Positions 31,970 to 42,107 of a DNA stretch of 64,000 bases are shown in pieces. Both the position numbers and the translations under genes were made by a program. A model generated the notes under the pieces. That model was not told the DNA's origin. It did no database searches and was given only the letters and a program-made list of their open reading frames with translations. The DNA is from Aequorivita todarodis. Lineage in GTDB: Bacteria > Bacteroidota > Bacteroidia > Flavobacteriales > Flavobacteriaceae. Numbering within the stretch: position 1 is the first letter of the stretch; every line of letters starts with the position of its first letter. The stretch lies in contig NZ_JAQQTG010000015.1 in the NCBI RefSeq assembly GCF_028561335.1, positions 127,433 to 191,432 of the forward strand, given 5' to 3'.

Positions 31970-34486
31970 TTATCCTTCAAAGCCCCCATCGTCAAATCCG
32001 CCGCCTCTTTCCGGGCGTTGGCGCTGTTTCTTTTGGTTGAATCGATAGGTAAAGGTAAGCGTTACTTGGCGCTGTCTCCACTGGAATTCGCTTTCACTGG
32101 TAAAATAATCGGTGGTGGTAAGACTATTTCTTTTTCGGGTGTTGAAAAGATCGCTTACGTTCAAGGCCAAGGTTCCGTTATCGTCCATAATATCCTTGCT
32201 CATGGCCATATCTACGGAGAGGATGCCGTCTGTTTCAGTCTGTGAATTATTCGAAGGGCCTCTGTAAAAAGCATTGGTCTGCCATTCAATTTTCGCGGGA
32301 AGTTTTACTTTACTGCTGAAACGCCCAAAATAGCTTGTGTTTTTGGCGCCGTAATCAACATCATTATAAAATCCTTCGGTTTTAAACAGGAAGTAGTTAA
32401 AACTTCCGTTTAAATTAAGCCATTTTGTTGGGTTGTAAAGCAAACCTAACTCAAAGCCATAACGCTCGTTTGTTGAAAGGTTAATGGGAAGTGTACGGAT
32501 TACGGGAATGTCATTGCTGGTCAATTCGCCCGTTTCTTGTTGTACTCTTTCGAAAGCATCGGTTTCGTATTGATAGTAAAGTGAAGAGGTCAATGTTAAT
32601 TTTTTCCAACGTTTTAAATAGCCCAAATCAAAAGCGCTGGCATAGGCGGGATCCAAATCTGGATTTCCCTGAAATATGTTCGCTTCACTGGAGCGCGATG
32701 GGAACGGGTTTATAAACCAATGGCGCGGTCTGTTTATACGTCTGTTGTACCCGAGGGTAATGTTTTCGTTTTCCTTTAATTCATAGGTTAGGTTTACCGT
32801 GGGGAAGAGGCCGGTATAGTTTTTATGAAAGTTTAGATTGATGGGTGTTTCACCTACCACATTTTCGGCATCTACCTTTCCTTTTAGTTGGGTATTTTCT
32901 ACGCGCAGGCCGAGCAGAAAGGAGAACTTTCCAAATTTATTTCCATATTGCGAATAAAACGCATGCACGTTTTCGTTATAGGTAAAAATGTTTGAGATGC
33001 TATCATTTCTTACAAAGACGCCCGTGGTTCCAATTTCTTCCAGCAGCGTGTAGTCTGTAATGTTTTCTTCAAAATTGCCGCGGTATCCGGCTTCAAATTG
33101 TGCATTTTCCCCTATTGGCAGCACATAATCTGCCTGCGCTAAATATTCGGTCTGGTTTTGCTTTTGAATTATATCTTCAGAAGGCAATACCGCAATATTT
33201 GGAAATATTCGCCTTTCCGTAATAGTGGAACTTTCGGTTTCCTTGTCCTTTTCATACTGAAAATCAGCGGTCAATTTGTGGCCGTGATCGTTGAAATTAT
33301 TTGCGTAATTTAAGGCGAGCTGGTAGGTTTCATCGTCTTCGGCCTCGTTCTCAATTCTCGTAATGCGTTCCTTAACTTCACCAAAGTTATAATTTGAAGT
33401 ATTATTGGTAGTCTCGTCATTACCGTCTCCCTTTCTATAAAAAGCACTCGCCGTAATGGAAGATTTATCGGTAAGGAAATATTCAATCCCTAAATTGGTA
33501 TTGAAGCCTTTGCCCATACGGTCGTATTTTCGGTCTTCAATAACCTGATCAAATTTTGGATCGATTGTAATGGGCTCTCCCTCATCGTCCAGAATGGGCG
33601 CTCCATTTTCGTCCAAGAGCGGGCGGGAAAAGTAGTTGTTGTTGAAAAAGGCTTTTCCGGGGCCGCTTCTGTAATAAACGCCAGTAGTATTAAAAATATT
33701 GAATTTATCCGTACGGAGGTTTATGTTGGCCGTAGCATTGCTATTAAGGGGCACGCCAATACTGGTACTTAACGAACCGTTTAAACCGAGTGTTTTTTCC
33801 TTTTTCAGGATAATATTTAAAATTCCGGCAGTTCCTTCGGCATCGTACCGCGCGGAAGGGGAGGTGATTACTTCCACTCTTTCAATTGCTTCGGCCGGAA
33901 GTTGGCGCAAGGCATCGGTAGAGCCAAAGCCTGCAATGGCCGATGGTTTTCCGTTGATAAGTATCTTAACGTTGTCATTTCCGCGTAGCGCAATGGTGCC
34001 ATCTACATCCACAGTTACAGACGGAACGTTGTTTAGCGCATCGCTAACCGTGGCACCGCCCGCGGTAAGGTCTTTGCCAATATTGTATATCTTTTTGTCG
34101 AGCCTAACGTGTACCTCTGTGGTTTCGGCACGTACCACTACTTCGTCCAAACTGGCCGCATCCCAAGCTAATTTTACGGTTGGAAGGGTAGTGTTTTTAG
34201 TCAAGTTTTGGTTTGGGACCTCTTTGGCTTTATAGGAGATAAATTCATATTTAACAGTATAAACGCCTGCGGGTACCTCAATACTGAAATTGCCCTCCGT
34301 ATCTGTAATTCCCCCGGTAACAATTTTTCCTTGCTTGTTAATAAATGAAACCGTGGAGTATTCCAATGGATAATTTGTACCCTCTTCAAGGATGGTGCCT
34401 TTAACGGTAATTTGTTTTTTTTCAGGGTTTTGGGCCAATGTTAGGGTAGTGGCAAATAAGGACAGAATAGCAAGGATAATTTTCAT
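31970..34486 (-). CDS. TonB-dependent receptor (outer membrane beta-barrel family)
   Basis: An 838-residue outer-membrane protein. It begins with the signal peptide MKIILAILSLFATTLTLAQ and a carboxypeptidase-like regulatory domain (ITVKGTILEEGTNYPLEYSTV, residues 24-100). A plug domain follows (VSDALNNVPSVTVDVDGTIALRGNDNVKILINGKPSA). The long barrel belongs to the OMP_b-brl_3 group. It ends in a Gly-, Phe- and Asp-rich tail (PERGGGFDDGGFEG) instead of the usual terminal aromatic strand residue, common in this group. The substrate is unknown: no SusD-like partner is adjacent. Confidence 0.92.
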   Translation of the reverse strand: MKIILAILSLFATTLTLAQNPEKKQITVKGTILEEGTNYPLEYSTVSFINKQGKIVTGGITDTEGNFSIEVPAGVYTVKYEFISYKAKEVPNQNLTKNTTLPTVKLAWDAASLDEVVVRAETTEVHVRLDKKIYNIGKDLTAGGATVSDALNNVPSVTVDVDGTIALRGNDNVKILINGKPSAIAGFGSTDALRQLPAEAIERVEVITSPSARYDAEGTAGILNIILKKEKTLGLNGSLSTSIGVPLNSNATANINLRTDKFNIFNTTGVYYRSGPGKAFFNNNYFSRPLLDENGAPILDDEGEPITIDPKFDQVIEDRKYDRMGKGFNTNLGIEYFLTDKSSITASAFYRKGDGNDETTNNTSNYNFGEVKERITRIENEAEDDETYQLALNYANNFNDHGHKLTADFQYEKDKETESSTITERRIFPNIAVLPSEDIIQKQNQTEYLAQADYVLPIGENAQFEAGYRGNFEENITDYTLLEEIGTTGVFVRNDSISNIFTYNENVHAFYSQYGNKFGKFSFLLGLRVENTQLKGKVDAENVVGETPINLNFHKNYTGLFPTVNLTYELKENENITLGYNRRINRPRHWFINPFPSRSSEANIFQGNPDLDPAYASAFDLGYLKRWKKLTLTSSLYYQYETDAFERVQQETGELTSNDIPVIRTLPINLSTNERYGFELGLLYNPTKWLNLNGSFNYFLFKTEGFYNDVDYGAKNTSYFGRFSSKVKLPAKIEWQTNAFYRGPSNNSQTETDGILSVDMAMSKDIMDDNGTLALNVSDLFNTRKRNSLTTTDYFTSESEFQWRQRQVTLTFTYRFNQKKQRQRPERGGGFDDGGFEG

Positions 34487-34570
34487 GTAATTTTTAGCAA
34501 TTTTGACCCACGAAAATAACAGGGGTTTAATTGGAAACTGCTAAATTCTTGTTAAATAAAAATGTTCAAA

Positions 34571-34912
34571 CTATAAAATATCCAGCACTTTTTCTGGAGG
34601 TCTGCCCACCACGGCGTGCGTTCCCTTTATGGCTATGGGTCGTTCAATCAATTTGGGATGTTGGACCATAGCATCGATTATCTGTTTGTCGCTCAAATTT
34701 TTTCCTTTGAAATTTTCCTTCCACTCGGGTTCTTGGGTTCGAACAAGTGCTATGGGTTTAATGCCGAGCAGTTCAATAACTTGTTTCAGCTCTTGGTGCG
34801 TGGGCGGGTTTTCGAGATATTTTACAATTTCTATGGTTTCGCCTTCTTCTTCCAAAAGGTGAAGGGCTTCGCGCGATTTGCTGCAACGGGGGTTGTGGTA
34901 GAGGGTTGTCAT
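34571..34912 (-). CDS. ArsC-family arsenate reductase-like protein
   Basis: A 113-residue thioredoxin-fold protein. The active-site cysteine is in YHNPRCSKSREALHLLEE (Cys10), and the C-terminal signature LIERPIAIKGTHAVVGRPPEKVL matches the ArsC/YffB/YfgD group. Members either reduce arsenate with glutathione or glutaredoxin or have an unknown redox role (YfgD type). There is no arsenic operon around it (no ArsB, Acr3 or ArsR), so the arsenate role is not supported by context. It is co-directional with the 34928 gene, 15 bp away. Confidence 0.87.
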   Translation of the reverse strand: MTTLYHNPRCSKSREALHLLEEEGETIEIVKYLENPPTHQELKQVIELLGIKPIALVRTQEPEWKENFKGKNLSDKQIIDAMVQHPKLIERPIAIKGTHAVVGRPPEKVLDIL

Positions 34913-34927
34913 AATTTACATTAAATT

Positions 34928-35407
34928 TTACTTTTTTGATAATTCCTCCAGTTCCAAGTTATAATCATATTGCAAATCTTCGTGCAGAGTTTCTACTTTT
35001 TTTGAAATATAATCTATCTGCCGGTTGTATAGATTGGTAAGGGTTGCATTTCGTTTTATGGAGGGCTTGAAATCTTTCAGCTTTTCGCAAAAATACAGCA
35101 AAAGTTCCACTTCGGTCGTTTTGTTTTGCGAATAGCGGATGAATTTTTTCAGCTCCCTTAAAATTTTCCGAACGCTCTTTTTTATGTAGAAAAAGGTCTT
35201 GGTATTTATCATTTCAAAATCTGCATCCACCTTATCCTTTATGCTTTGAATGAACATTTCTTCATCCGCAGATTCAAACAACAGATAGGTAAGCAGTTCC
35301 TTGTTTTCCTTTTTGAATTTTGAAAGTCGAAGACAAAGCTCCAGCAATTCCTGGGTGGAACGGTGGTTGAGTTCGGTTTTTATTTCTTTTAAGGATGCGG
35401 CTTTCAT
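34928..35407 (-). CDS. Charged, helix-rich cytosolic protein of unknown function
   Basis: A 159-residue protein with no signal or membrane segment. It is rich in Lys, Glu and Leu and predicted mostly helical (SLKEIKTELNHRSTQELLEL, KKSVRKILRELKKFIRYS, and a final VETLHEDLQYDYNLELEELSKK that could form a coiled coil). I do not recognise the family. It ends 15 bp before the ArsC-like gene and probably shares its transcript. Confidence 0.72.
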   Translation of the reverse strand: MKAASLKEIKTELNHRSTQELLELCLRLSKFKKENKELLTYLLFESADEEMFIQSIKDKVDADFEMINTKTFFYIKKSVRKILRELKKFIRYSQNKTTEVELLLYFCEKLKDFKPSIKRNATLTNLYNRQIDYISKKVETLHEDLQYDYNLELEELSKK

Positions 35408-35550
35408 AAAATTTCGTTGGAAGTAAAAATACTATTGATATTTAAGAATCGATCGGGAATTATCGATAAAATATTTATTTGAAGCTTTAACATTTCAACT
35501 TTTCAAATGAGAAGCATTTTTATGTACTTTTAAATTCGCAAAAATTAAAA

Positions 35551-36285
35551 ATGGTATTCAAAAACACGCTTCTCCCTTTTTCGCTCTTTCTTCTCCTTGG
35601 AACCGGGGCGTTTTCCCAAACCAATTCCCAAAACAAAATATACGAAACCTATGACAATATCGTGGGGCTGGATAATACGGGCTTGTTCAACGGCACAGAG
35701 TTCACCGATCTATTTTTGAACACGGACGGAACGTACAGATATTTCAACGGCTATGATTATGCCGTGGGTTCGGTAACCTACAACGGTCAATATTATGTAA
35801 ACGTTTTTTTGAAATACGACCTTTTGGAAGACAATTTGTTAACGCGTTCTGATGACAATCTGAGTATTTTCAATGTGAAATTGATTCCAGAGTTCGTTGG
35901 GTCGTTTTCCATTTACGGCCGCAACTTTGTTAGCATGCCGGGCACTAATTTGGAAATCACGGGCAATGGATATTTTGAGGCGGCCTACCTTGGAAATAAA
36001 CTGGACCTTTACATAAAGCACACCAAAAAGAAAAAGGACAAACCATTGAAAAATGGCGTGCAATACAGGTTTTCCGAATATAATTTCTATGTTCTAAAAA
36101 ATAGTGGCAACTACACAATTATCAATTCGGAAAGGGAACTTCGGAAATTGCTTCCCGAAAAAGAAGACGAAATCCGAAATTTTTATAAAAGTTACAAAGC
36201 CCTTTATAAATCAGACCCAGACAGTTTTATGACAAAACTGGTAAAATATCTCGACGGGCTGGAAACAGAAAAAAACCAACAATAA
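35551..36285 (+). CDS. Secreted protein of unknown function, first gene of a TonB-receptor operon
   Basis: A 244-residue protein with a signal peptide (MVFKNTLLPFSLFLLLGTGAFSQ). The mature part is beta-rich and contains NKIYETYDNIVGLDNTGLFNG, and the C-terminus (EKEDEIRNFYKSYKALYKSDP) is helical. No known domain is recognised. It ends 17 bp before the TonB-dependent receptor gene and opens a four-gene plus-strand run, so a periplasmic or surface role in the same process is likely. Confidence 0.78.
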   Translation: MVFKNTLLPFSLFLLLGTGAFSQTNSQNKIYETYDNIVGLDNTGLFNGTEFTDLFLNTDGTYRYFNGYDYAVGSVTYNGQYYVNVFLKYDLLEDNLLTRSDDNLSIFNVKLIPEFVGSFSIYGRNFVSMPGTNLEITGNGYFEAAYLGNKLDLYIKHTKKKKDKPLKNGVQYRFSEYNFYVLKNSGNYTIINSERELRKLLPEKEDEIRNFYKSYKALYKSDPDSFMTKLVKYLDGLETEKNQQ

Positions 36286-36302
36286 TTTGATGTAATTTTT
36301 TT

Positions 36303-39065
36303 ATGCAAAATAAAGTTTTTGCCGTCGTTATATTTTTATTGATCTCTGTGGGACTGTTCGGGCAAACCGAGCAAAACATAACGGTATCATTCAATAATAC
36401 GCCTTTAAAGGAGGCTGTTTTAAAAGTGGAAACCCTTTCAGACAAAAAATTCTATTTTGAAGCATCTTGGCTGAAAGGTCATTTCGTAACCAAGACTTTT
36501 GAAAACGAATCTCTCAGAAAAGTGTTGGATGGAATTTTCAGCAATACAAACATCAATTTCATTTTGAACGACGGAAACGTAATTCTGTTGAACAATACCT
36601 ATGTTTATACGGAATTGCCTTCAGATTATTTTAACGAGGCAAAGCCCGATGAAAAGGTAATTGAGGAAAACAACAACGCCCCAATTTTTCAGGAAGAATA
36701 TGCCGAACGGCAAACGGTCCATCAACGAAAATTGGTAACCATTGGGAAACAGCGGCCTAATGCGGCGAATAAAACCTATGTGCTCTCGGGCGTTTTTAAA
36801 AATTCGAAAACGGGTGAGCCATTGCAAAACCTTTCCATTTCAACGGTTGATAGAACCAAATATGCCGTAACAGATTCTGAAGGGCGCTTCAGCATTCGTC
36901 TTCCGTATGGTTTGAATAAATTGGAAACGAACCTTTTGGGTTTTGAAAAGATCCGCCAGGACGTAATTATGTACGGTGATGGCTCGCTGAACATTGAGCT
37001 GCGCGAAAATACCGAATCTTTGGAAGAAGTGGTGGTTAAATCGAAAAAAGACGCCAATGTGCGCGATGCCGTGGTGGGCGTTACCAATATTGACATTGAA
37101 ACCATAAAAACAATTCCACTGGTTTTGGGCGAGCGCGATATTTTAAAAGTCGCCACAACCATGCCCGGAATAAAAACAACGGGTGAAGGCTCCAGCGGTT
37201 TTAACGTGCGTGGTGGCAGGGCGGACCAAAACCTTATTTTGTTGGACGATGCCGTGCTGTACAATCCATCACACTTTTTGGGTTTCTTTTCGGCAGTAAA
37301 CCCTTTTACTACGGGAAGTTTGGAAATCTACAAAGCGAGCATTCCCGCTGAATATGGCGGACGGCTTTCCTCGGTTTTTGATATAGAGACCAAATCGGGC
37401 GATATGGAAAAGTTTAAGGGCGAAGGTTCCGTAGGGCCCATAACCGCCAACCTTGCGGTGGAAGTTCCCGTAGTAAAGGAAAAAGCGTCTGTAATTGCGG
37501 GTTTTAGGGCTACTTATTCCGATTGGATTTTAAGAAGTCTGGATGAGGAAGAATTGAAAAACAGCGAGGCTTCATTTTATGATGGTATCGTAAAATACAA
37601 ACACATTATTGACGATAAAAATAATATTCAGGGTACATTTTATTATAGCAAAGACCGTTTCAGCATAACTTCCGATTCTATTTTTGATTATAACAACCGG
37701 TTAATTTCATTAAAATACGGTCATAATTTTAACGAAAAGAGCAGGGCGGAACTCATTTTGGTGAATAGTCAATATAAATACGGAATCAATTATGAAGCGG
37801 ACGCCAATGAAAATTTCGATTTTGGTTATGAACTGAACGAATATCAAGCAAAACTCAATTTCAATTATAAACTGAGCGGCAAGCACAAACTCAGTTACGG
37901 CCTCAGTAGCAAGCTGTACTCCATAGATCCCGGAAATATTGCGCCAATTGGAGCAAATTCTGATGTACAGGCAAAAACAATTGACCGCGAAAAAGGCTTG
38001 GAATCTGCGGTTTACCTCGCAGATTTATTTGAAGTGACGGATAAATTATTGCTCGACTTGGGCCTGCGTTACTCTTTTTATTCAGCACTTGGGCCTGCAA
38101 CCCAAAATGTATATAAAGATGGTGCTCCTAAAAGCGAAAGTTCCATAATAGAAGTAAGAGAGTACGGCAACAACGAATCCATCAAAACCTACGGTGGCCC
38201 GGAATACCGAATTTCCGGACGTTATTTATTGGGGAACGAATTTTCGGTAAAAGCCGGTTTTAACAGAACCATTCAATATTTGCATCTGCTCTCCACAAAC
38301 ACCACCCAATCGCCCACGGATATCTGGAAGCTTTCCGATTTGAACATTGCGCCGCAACGCGCCAATCAGTACAGTTTGGGTTTCTTTAAAAATCTTCCCG
38401 GGAAGGATGTGGAATTCAGCATTGAGGGGTATTACAAAACAATGGACGACCTTTTGGACTACAAAATCGGCGCCCAATTAATTTTGAACGACGATCTTGA
38501 AACCGAGCTTTTGCAAGGTGAGGGAAAAGCCTATGGCGTGGAATTTCTTGTGAAAAAGAATAGCGGCAGATTCAACGGCTATGTGGGTTACAGTTATTCG
38601 CGCGCCCAAATAAAATTGGACAGCCAAATTATGCAGGAACGCGTAAACAATGGTGAGTTTTTCCCCGCAAATTATGATAAACCGCACGATTTCTCGGTGG
38701 TCGCTAACTATAAACTTACCAAGCGTTTCAGCTTTTCGGGTAATTTCACCTACCAAACTGGGCGGCCGATTACATACCCTATAGGACGGTATGTTTTCGC
38801 TGGTGAGGAGCAGGTGCTTTACAGCGACCGCAACAAATTCCGTATTCCAGATTATTACCGTTTGGATTTGGGCGTAAACATTGAAGGAAACCACAAATTG
38901 AAAAAACTTGCACACAGTTTTATCAATATTTCAGTTTACAACGTTTTGGGAAGAAACAACCCGTACTCGGTATTTTTTGTAAATGAGGAAGGGCAGATAA
39001 AAGCCTATAAAACTTCCATCTTTTCGGTGCCGGTGCCAACGATAACATATAACTTTAAGTTTTAG
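36303..39065 (+). CDS. TonB-dependent receptor with STN-like and carboxypeptidase-like N-terminal domains
   Basis: A 920-residue outer-membrane receptor. The signal peptide (VFAVVIFLLISVGLFGQ) is followed by an STN-like secretin-type domain (NITVSFNNTPLKEAVLKVETL, residues 24-95), a linker, a CarboxypepD-like domain (YVLSGVFKNSKTGEPLQNLS, about 156-235), a plug (IPLVLGERDILKVATTMPGIKTTGEGSSGFNVRGG) and a barrel ending in an aromatic residue (PTITYNFKF). An STN domain often signals to an anti-sigma factor, but no FecR or sigma gene is adjacent. It is followed with 2 bp by a DUF4249 lipoprotein gene. Confidence 0.93.
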   Translation: MQNKVFAVVIFLLISVGLFGQTEQNITVSFNNTPLKEAVLKVETLSDKKFYFEASWLKGHFVTKTFENESLRKVLDGIFSNTNINFILNDGNVILLNNTYVYTELPSDYFNEAKPDEKVIEENNNAPIFQEEYAERQTVHQRKLVTIGKQRPNAANKTYVLSGVFKNSKTGEPLQNLSISTVDRTKYAVTDSEGRFSIRLPYGLNKLETNLLGFEKIRQDVIMYGDGSLNIELRENTESLEEVVVKSKKDANVRDAVVGVTNIDIETIKTIPLVLGERDILKVATTMPGIKTTGEGSSGFNVRGGRADQNLILLDDAVLYNPSHFLGFFSAVNPFTTGSLEIYKASIPAEYGGRLSSVFDIETKSGDMEKFKGEGSVGPITANLAVEVPVVKEKASVIAGFRATYSDWILRSLDEEELKNSEASFYDGIVKYKHIIDDKNNIQGTFYYSKDRFSITSDSIFDYNNRLISLKYGHNFNEKSRAELILVNSQYKYGINYEADANENFDFGYELNEYQAKLNFNYKLSGKHKLSYGLSSKLYSIDPGNIAPIGANSDVQAKTIDREKGLESAVYLADLFEVTDKLLLDLGLRYSFYSALGPATQNVYKDGAPKSESSIIEVREYGNNESIKTYGGPEYRISGRYLLGNEFSVKAGFNRTIQYLHLLSTNTTQSPTDIWKLSDLNIAPQRANQYSLGFFKNLPGKDVEFSIEGYYKTMDDLLDYKIGAQLILNDDLETELLQGEGKAYGVEFLVKKNSGRFNGYVGYSYSRAQIKLDSQIMQERVNNGEFFPANYDKPHDFSVVANYKLTKRFSFSGNFTYQTGRPITYPIGRYVFAGEEQVLYSDRNKFRIPDYYRLDLGVNIEGNHKLKKLAHSFINISVYNVLGRNNPYSVFFVNEEGQIKAYKTSIFSVPVPTITYNFKF

Positions 39066-39067
39066 GT

Positions 39068-40276
39068 ATGAAGACAAAAATTTTATATATAGCGTTCGTT
39101 TCAATTTTCTTTTTTCAAATGGGTTGCACAGAACCCTATGAAATAGAAACAGTTGACTATGAAAACGTTTTGGTGGTAGAAAGTACTATTACCGATGAAG
39201 TGAAGCCACAAATTGTAAAACTCAGCAGAACCTCTTCCCTTGAGAATACGGATGTTTTAACCGAAAACAATGCAACTGTAACCGTTGTTGGGGACAATGG
39301 CGACAATTATAGTTTTTCGCAGGATAGTGAAACGGGTTTTTATGTTTCAGATCAATCCTTCCGTGCCGTGCCAAATACCTCCTATACTTTAAATATTATT
39401 ACCCAAGATGGCAAACACTATAATTCTTCTGAAGTAACCTTGCCACCCACGGTGGAAATGGACGAAGTTTACACCGAGCGCATCGTTGACCCAACTAAAG
39501 ATAAAGACGGCGTACAGGTTCTGGTCAATACCGAAGACCCAACGGGCAATGCAAAATATTTTAGGTACGAATATGAGGAAACCTATAAAATTACGGCTCC
39601 ATATCCATCGCCATATACTGCCGAAATAATAAATTTTAATGGTGAGTTCTATACCTTCGATGTTATCCTTACGCCACGCGAACCTGAAATAATCTGTTAT
39701 ACAACCGAATATTCCACAGGGATCGACCAAACCTCTACTACAGAACTCAACGAAAATAGGGTAGTGCGGTTCCCTGTAAAATATCTCTCAAAACTGGATG
39801 CCAAAATGCAGACCCGTTATAGTATTTTGGTAAAACAATACGTGCAGAGCGTGGAAGCATACACCTTTTATAAAATAGTGAACGAACTTGGAAGTGTGGG
39901 AAGCTTGCTATCCCAAGGCCAACCGGGCTATGTGGCCGGAAATATGGTTTCTGAAGCGAATCCGGGCGAAAAGGTTCTGGGCTTCTTTGAAGCTTCTTCC
40001 ATGACCTCAAAGCGGATTTATTTCAATTATGAAGATTTTGGATTGGAAAAACCTCCATACTTTGTGGATTGCGATGTGCTTGTTCTGGATTATCGCGATA
40101 ATACCGTTTTGGATAACGATCCAAACGACCGGGAATCAATTTATACTTATCTCAAGTATTTTGGATACCAAGTGGTACAGCACGGCCCATGGTTCCAATA
40201 TACTATTGCCAAACAGGAATGCGCAGTGTGCACCTCTTTTTCATCAAACATAAGACCCGATTTTTGGGAAGATTGA
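39068..40276 (+). CDS. DUF4249 lipoprotein
   Basis: A 402-residue lipoprotein (MKTKILYIAFVSIFFFQMGC, lipobox ending QMGC). It has the DUF4249 pattern: YENVLVVESTITDEVKPQIVKLSRT, then a beta-sandwich ATVTVVGDNGDNYSF, and a later cysteine-containing C-terminus (QECAVCTSFSSNIRPDFW). DUF4249 proteins usually sit beside TonB-dependent receptors in Bacteroidota and are thought to work with them at the outer surface, like SusD; this pairing is seen here with a 2-bp spacing. The substrate is unknown. Confidence 0.9.
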   Translation: MKTKILYIAFVSIFFFQMGCTEPYEIETVDYENVLVVESTITDEVKPQIVKLSRTSSLENTDVLTENNATVTVVGDNGDNYSFSQDSETGFYVSDQSFRAVPNTSYTLNIITQDGKHYNSSEVTLPPTVEMDEVYTERIVDPTKDKDGVQVLVNTEDPTGNAKYFRYEYEETYKITAPYPSPYTAEIINFNGEFYTFDVILTPREPEIICYTTEYSTGIDQTSTTELNENRVVRFPVKYLSKLDAKMQTRYSILVKQYVQSVEAYTFYKIVNELGSVGSLLSQGQPGYVAGNMVSEANPGEKVLGFFEASSMTSKRIYFNYEDFGLEKPPYFVDCDVLVLDYRDNTVLDNDPNDRESIYTYLKYFGYQVVQHGPWFQYTIAKQECAVCTSFSSNIRPDFWED

Positions 40277-40278
40277 TT

Positions 40279-42009
40279 ATGACAAAAAAGCTATTCTTCA
40301 TATTGTTTATTGGTGTCGTTTTTGCGGCGAAAGCACAAATTCCGAAGCAGGATGTATCGGTAGATACAGCTGTTTTCCCCAAGGAAAAAGTTACGCTCGC
40401 CATTAACTCCAACGTATTGCTGGCAGGGGAATTGCTTCAATATAAGGCCTTCAATCTCAATGTCGCAAACAAGCCGAGCGAACTCAGCAAAATTCTTTAC
40501 GTTTCCCTGCGAAATGAAAACGATTCAGTGGTTTTTAGCCATAAACTGAAAGTTGAAAACGGAGCGGCAAACGGAGATTTCTTTATTCCTTCCACCTTAA
40601 AAACAGGTGTTTACAATCTTATTGGCTATACCAATTTCTCAAGGAATAACGTTCAGGATGCCTATTTTCAAAAAAACATTTACGTTATAAATACCTTTAT
40701 AAAGCCAACTGGCACAAAGAAAACAGCCGATACCGTTAAAGTGGACTTCGCCGCCAAGCCCATTTCAGATTTTTCTGAAAAAATAAGCAATGCGGAAACG
40801 ATCCAAATCACCACAAACAAACAATCTTTTGGCTTTCGCGAAAAAGTAAGCTTGAGAATTGAAAACGGTTCGGGCAATAGTGAAGGGAATTATGTTCTTT
40901 CAGTGAGAAAAATAAGCCCCATTGAAATTTCCGGCAATGTTTCACCAAAACCAAAAGATATAACTTCGGGAATATTCTATGTTCCTGAACTGAGAGGCGA
41001 ACTGATTTCAGGAGTTGTGCTTTCTAATGATGATGGCGCACCCGTGGCAAACAAAGAAGTTTCACTCACCATCCCCGGAAAGGATTTTATATTCAAAATG
41101 GCGAAAACCGATGCCAACGGAAGGTTTTTCTTTTCGGTAACTGAAGGATATGATGCGGGGGAGAGCATCGTTCAATTGAATGAATCTGATAGAAAATCAA
41201 GCGATTACAAGCTGATTTTGGACAAAAAGAATTTTGACTTGGGCGAAACTGAAGCAAAAGAATTGAAGTTGGATCCAAATTTAAAAGACTGGCTGCAAGA
41301 GCGAAGTGTACAAGTTCAGGTAGAGAACGCTTATTTTGACGTTAAAAAGGACAGTATTTTGAACCACAAAATAAATCCCCCATTTTACGATAATTTGGGA
41401 ACGGTTTTTTTATTGGATGACTACACCCGTTTCCCCTCCGTTCGGGAAACCTTTATAGAAGTTGTTACCCTGGCCGCGCTTCGGGGTTCGGGGGAGAACA
41501 GCAGGTTTTCGGTCAACAATGCCTACGATCCAAATGGAATTGCAAAATTTAATGATATTGCACCTTTGGTGCTCATGGATGGCATGCAGGTTCAGAACAA
41601 TGATGACCTGATAAACTACAATGCGCGTGAAATTAAAAGCATCCGTGTTATTACCCAGCCTTATCGTTATGGCCCTAAGATATACAGCGGTATTATTTCT
41701 GTTGAAACCAAAAAGGGCGATTTTGTACCTACTCTATCAAACTACGTTAAAGCACTAAATCTGCCGCCAGCCGTTAAGAAAAAGGCACCGTACCACGCAG
41801 ATTATGCAAATAAAACTACACTTTCAAGAATTCCAGATTTTAGGGTGCAACTGCTTTGGCAGCCTGATTTAACGTTTGAAGAAGCTGCATATTCAACTTT
41901 CTTTTATACATCGGATGTTTCTGGAGTTTTTGAAATTACCTTGGAAGGCTATTCCGTGGATGGTACAATTATTTCAGCCAAAAATTACTTCACGGTAAGT
42001 GACAATTAA
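40279..42009 (+). CDS. Exported protein with macroglobulin-like and TonB-plug-like domains
   Basis: A 576-residue protein. The start is MTKKLFFILFIGVVFAAKAQ at 40279, 2 bp after the DUF4249 stop; the frame is open 90 bp upstream but overlaps the DUF4249 gene. The N-terminal half is beta-sandwich material of the MG2 or carboxypeptidase-like type (KVTLAINSNVLLAGELLQYKAF). At about residues 425-480 there is a plug-like motif (PLVLMDGMQVQNNDDLINYN, then SIRVITQPYRYGPKIYSGIISVET), as in TonB receptors, but no barrel follows. It is probably periplasmic or at the outer surface and works with the receptor in the same operon. Confidence 0.83.
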   Translation: MTKKLFFILFIGVVFAAKAQIPKQDVSVDTAVFPKEKVTLAINSNVLLAGELLQYKAFNLNVANKPSELSKILYVSLRNENDSVVFSHKLKVENGAANGDFFIPSTLKTGVYNLIGYTNFSRNNVQDAYFQKNIYVINTFIKPTGTKKTADTVKVDFAAKPISDFSEKISNAETIQITTNKQSFGFREKVSLRIENGSGNSEGNYVLSVRKISPIEISGNVSPKPKDITSGIFYVPELRGELISGVVLSNDDGAPVANKEVSLTIPGKDFIFKMAKTDANGRFFFSVTEGYDAGESIVQLNESDRKSSDYKLILDKKNFDLGETEAKELKLDPNLKDWLQERSVQVQVENAYFDVKKDSILNHKINPPFYDNLGTVFLLDDYTRFPSVRETFIEVVTLAALRGSGENSRFSVNNAYDPNGIAKFNDIAPLVLMDGMQVQNNDDLINYNAREIKSIRVITQPYRYGPKIYSGIISVETKKGDFVPTLSNYVKALNLPPAVKKKAPYHADYANKTTLSRIPDFRVQLLWQPDLTFEEAAYSTFFYTSDVSGVFEITLEGYSVDGTIISAKNYFTVSDN

Positions 42010-42107
42010 CATTTTGTGTTAAAATTGTTCGTTATTTTGTTAAAATTTAAAGAAAAATGTTTTAACTTTAGTTCCGTTTATTCAACAACCTGACCAATTT
42101 TACCCTT

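Noticed and set aside
34571-34912. The ArsC-like gene as part of an arsenic resistance operon
   Set aside because: No arsR, arsB, acr3 or arsM gene is nearby; YfgD-like proteins share the same motifs.
40189-40278. A longer start for the 40279 gene
   Set aside because: It would overlap the DUF4249 gene by about 90 bp and lose the clear signal peptide that begins at 40279.
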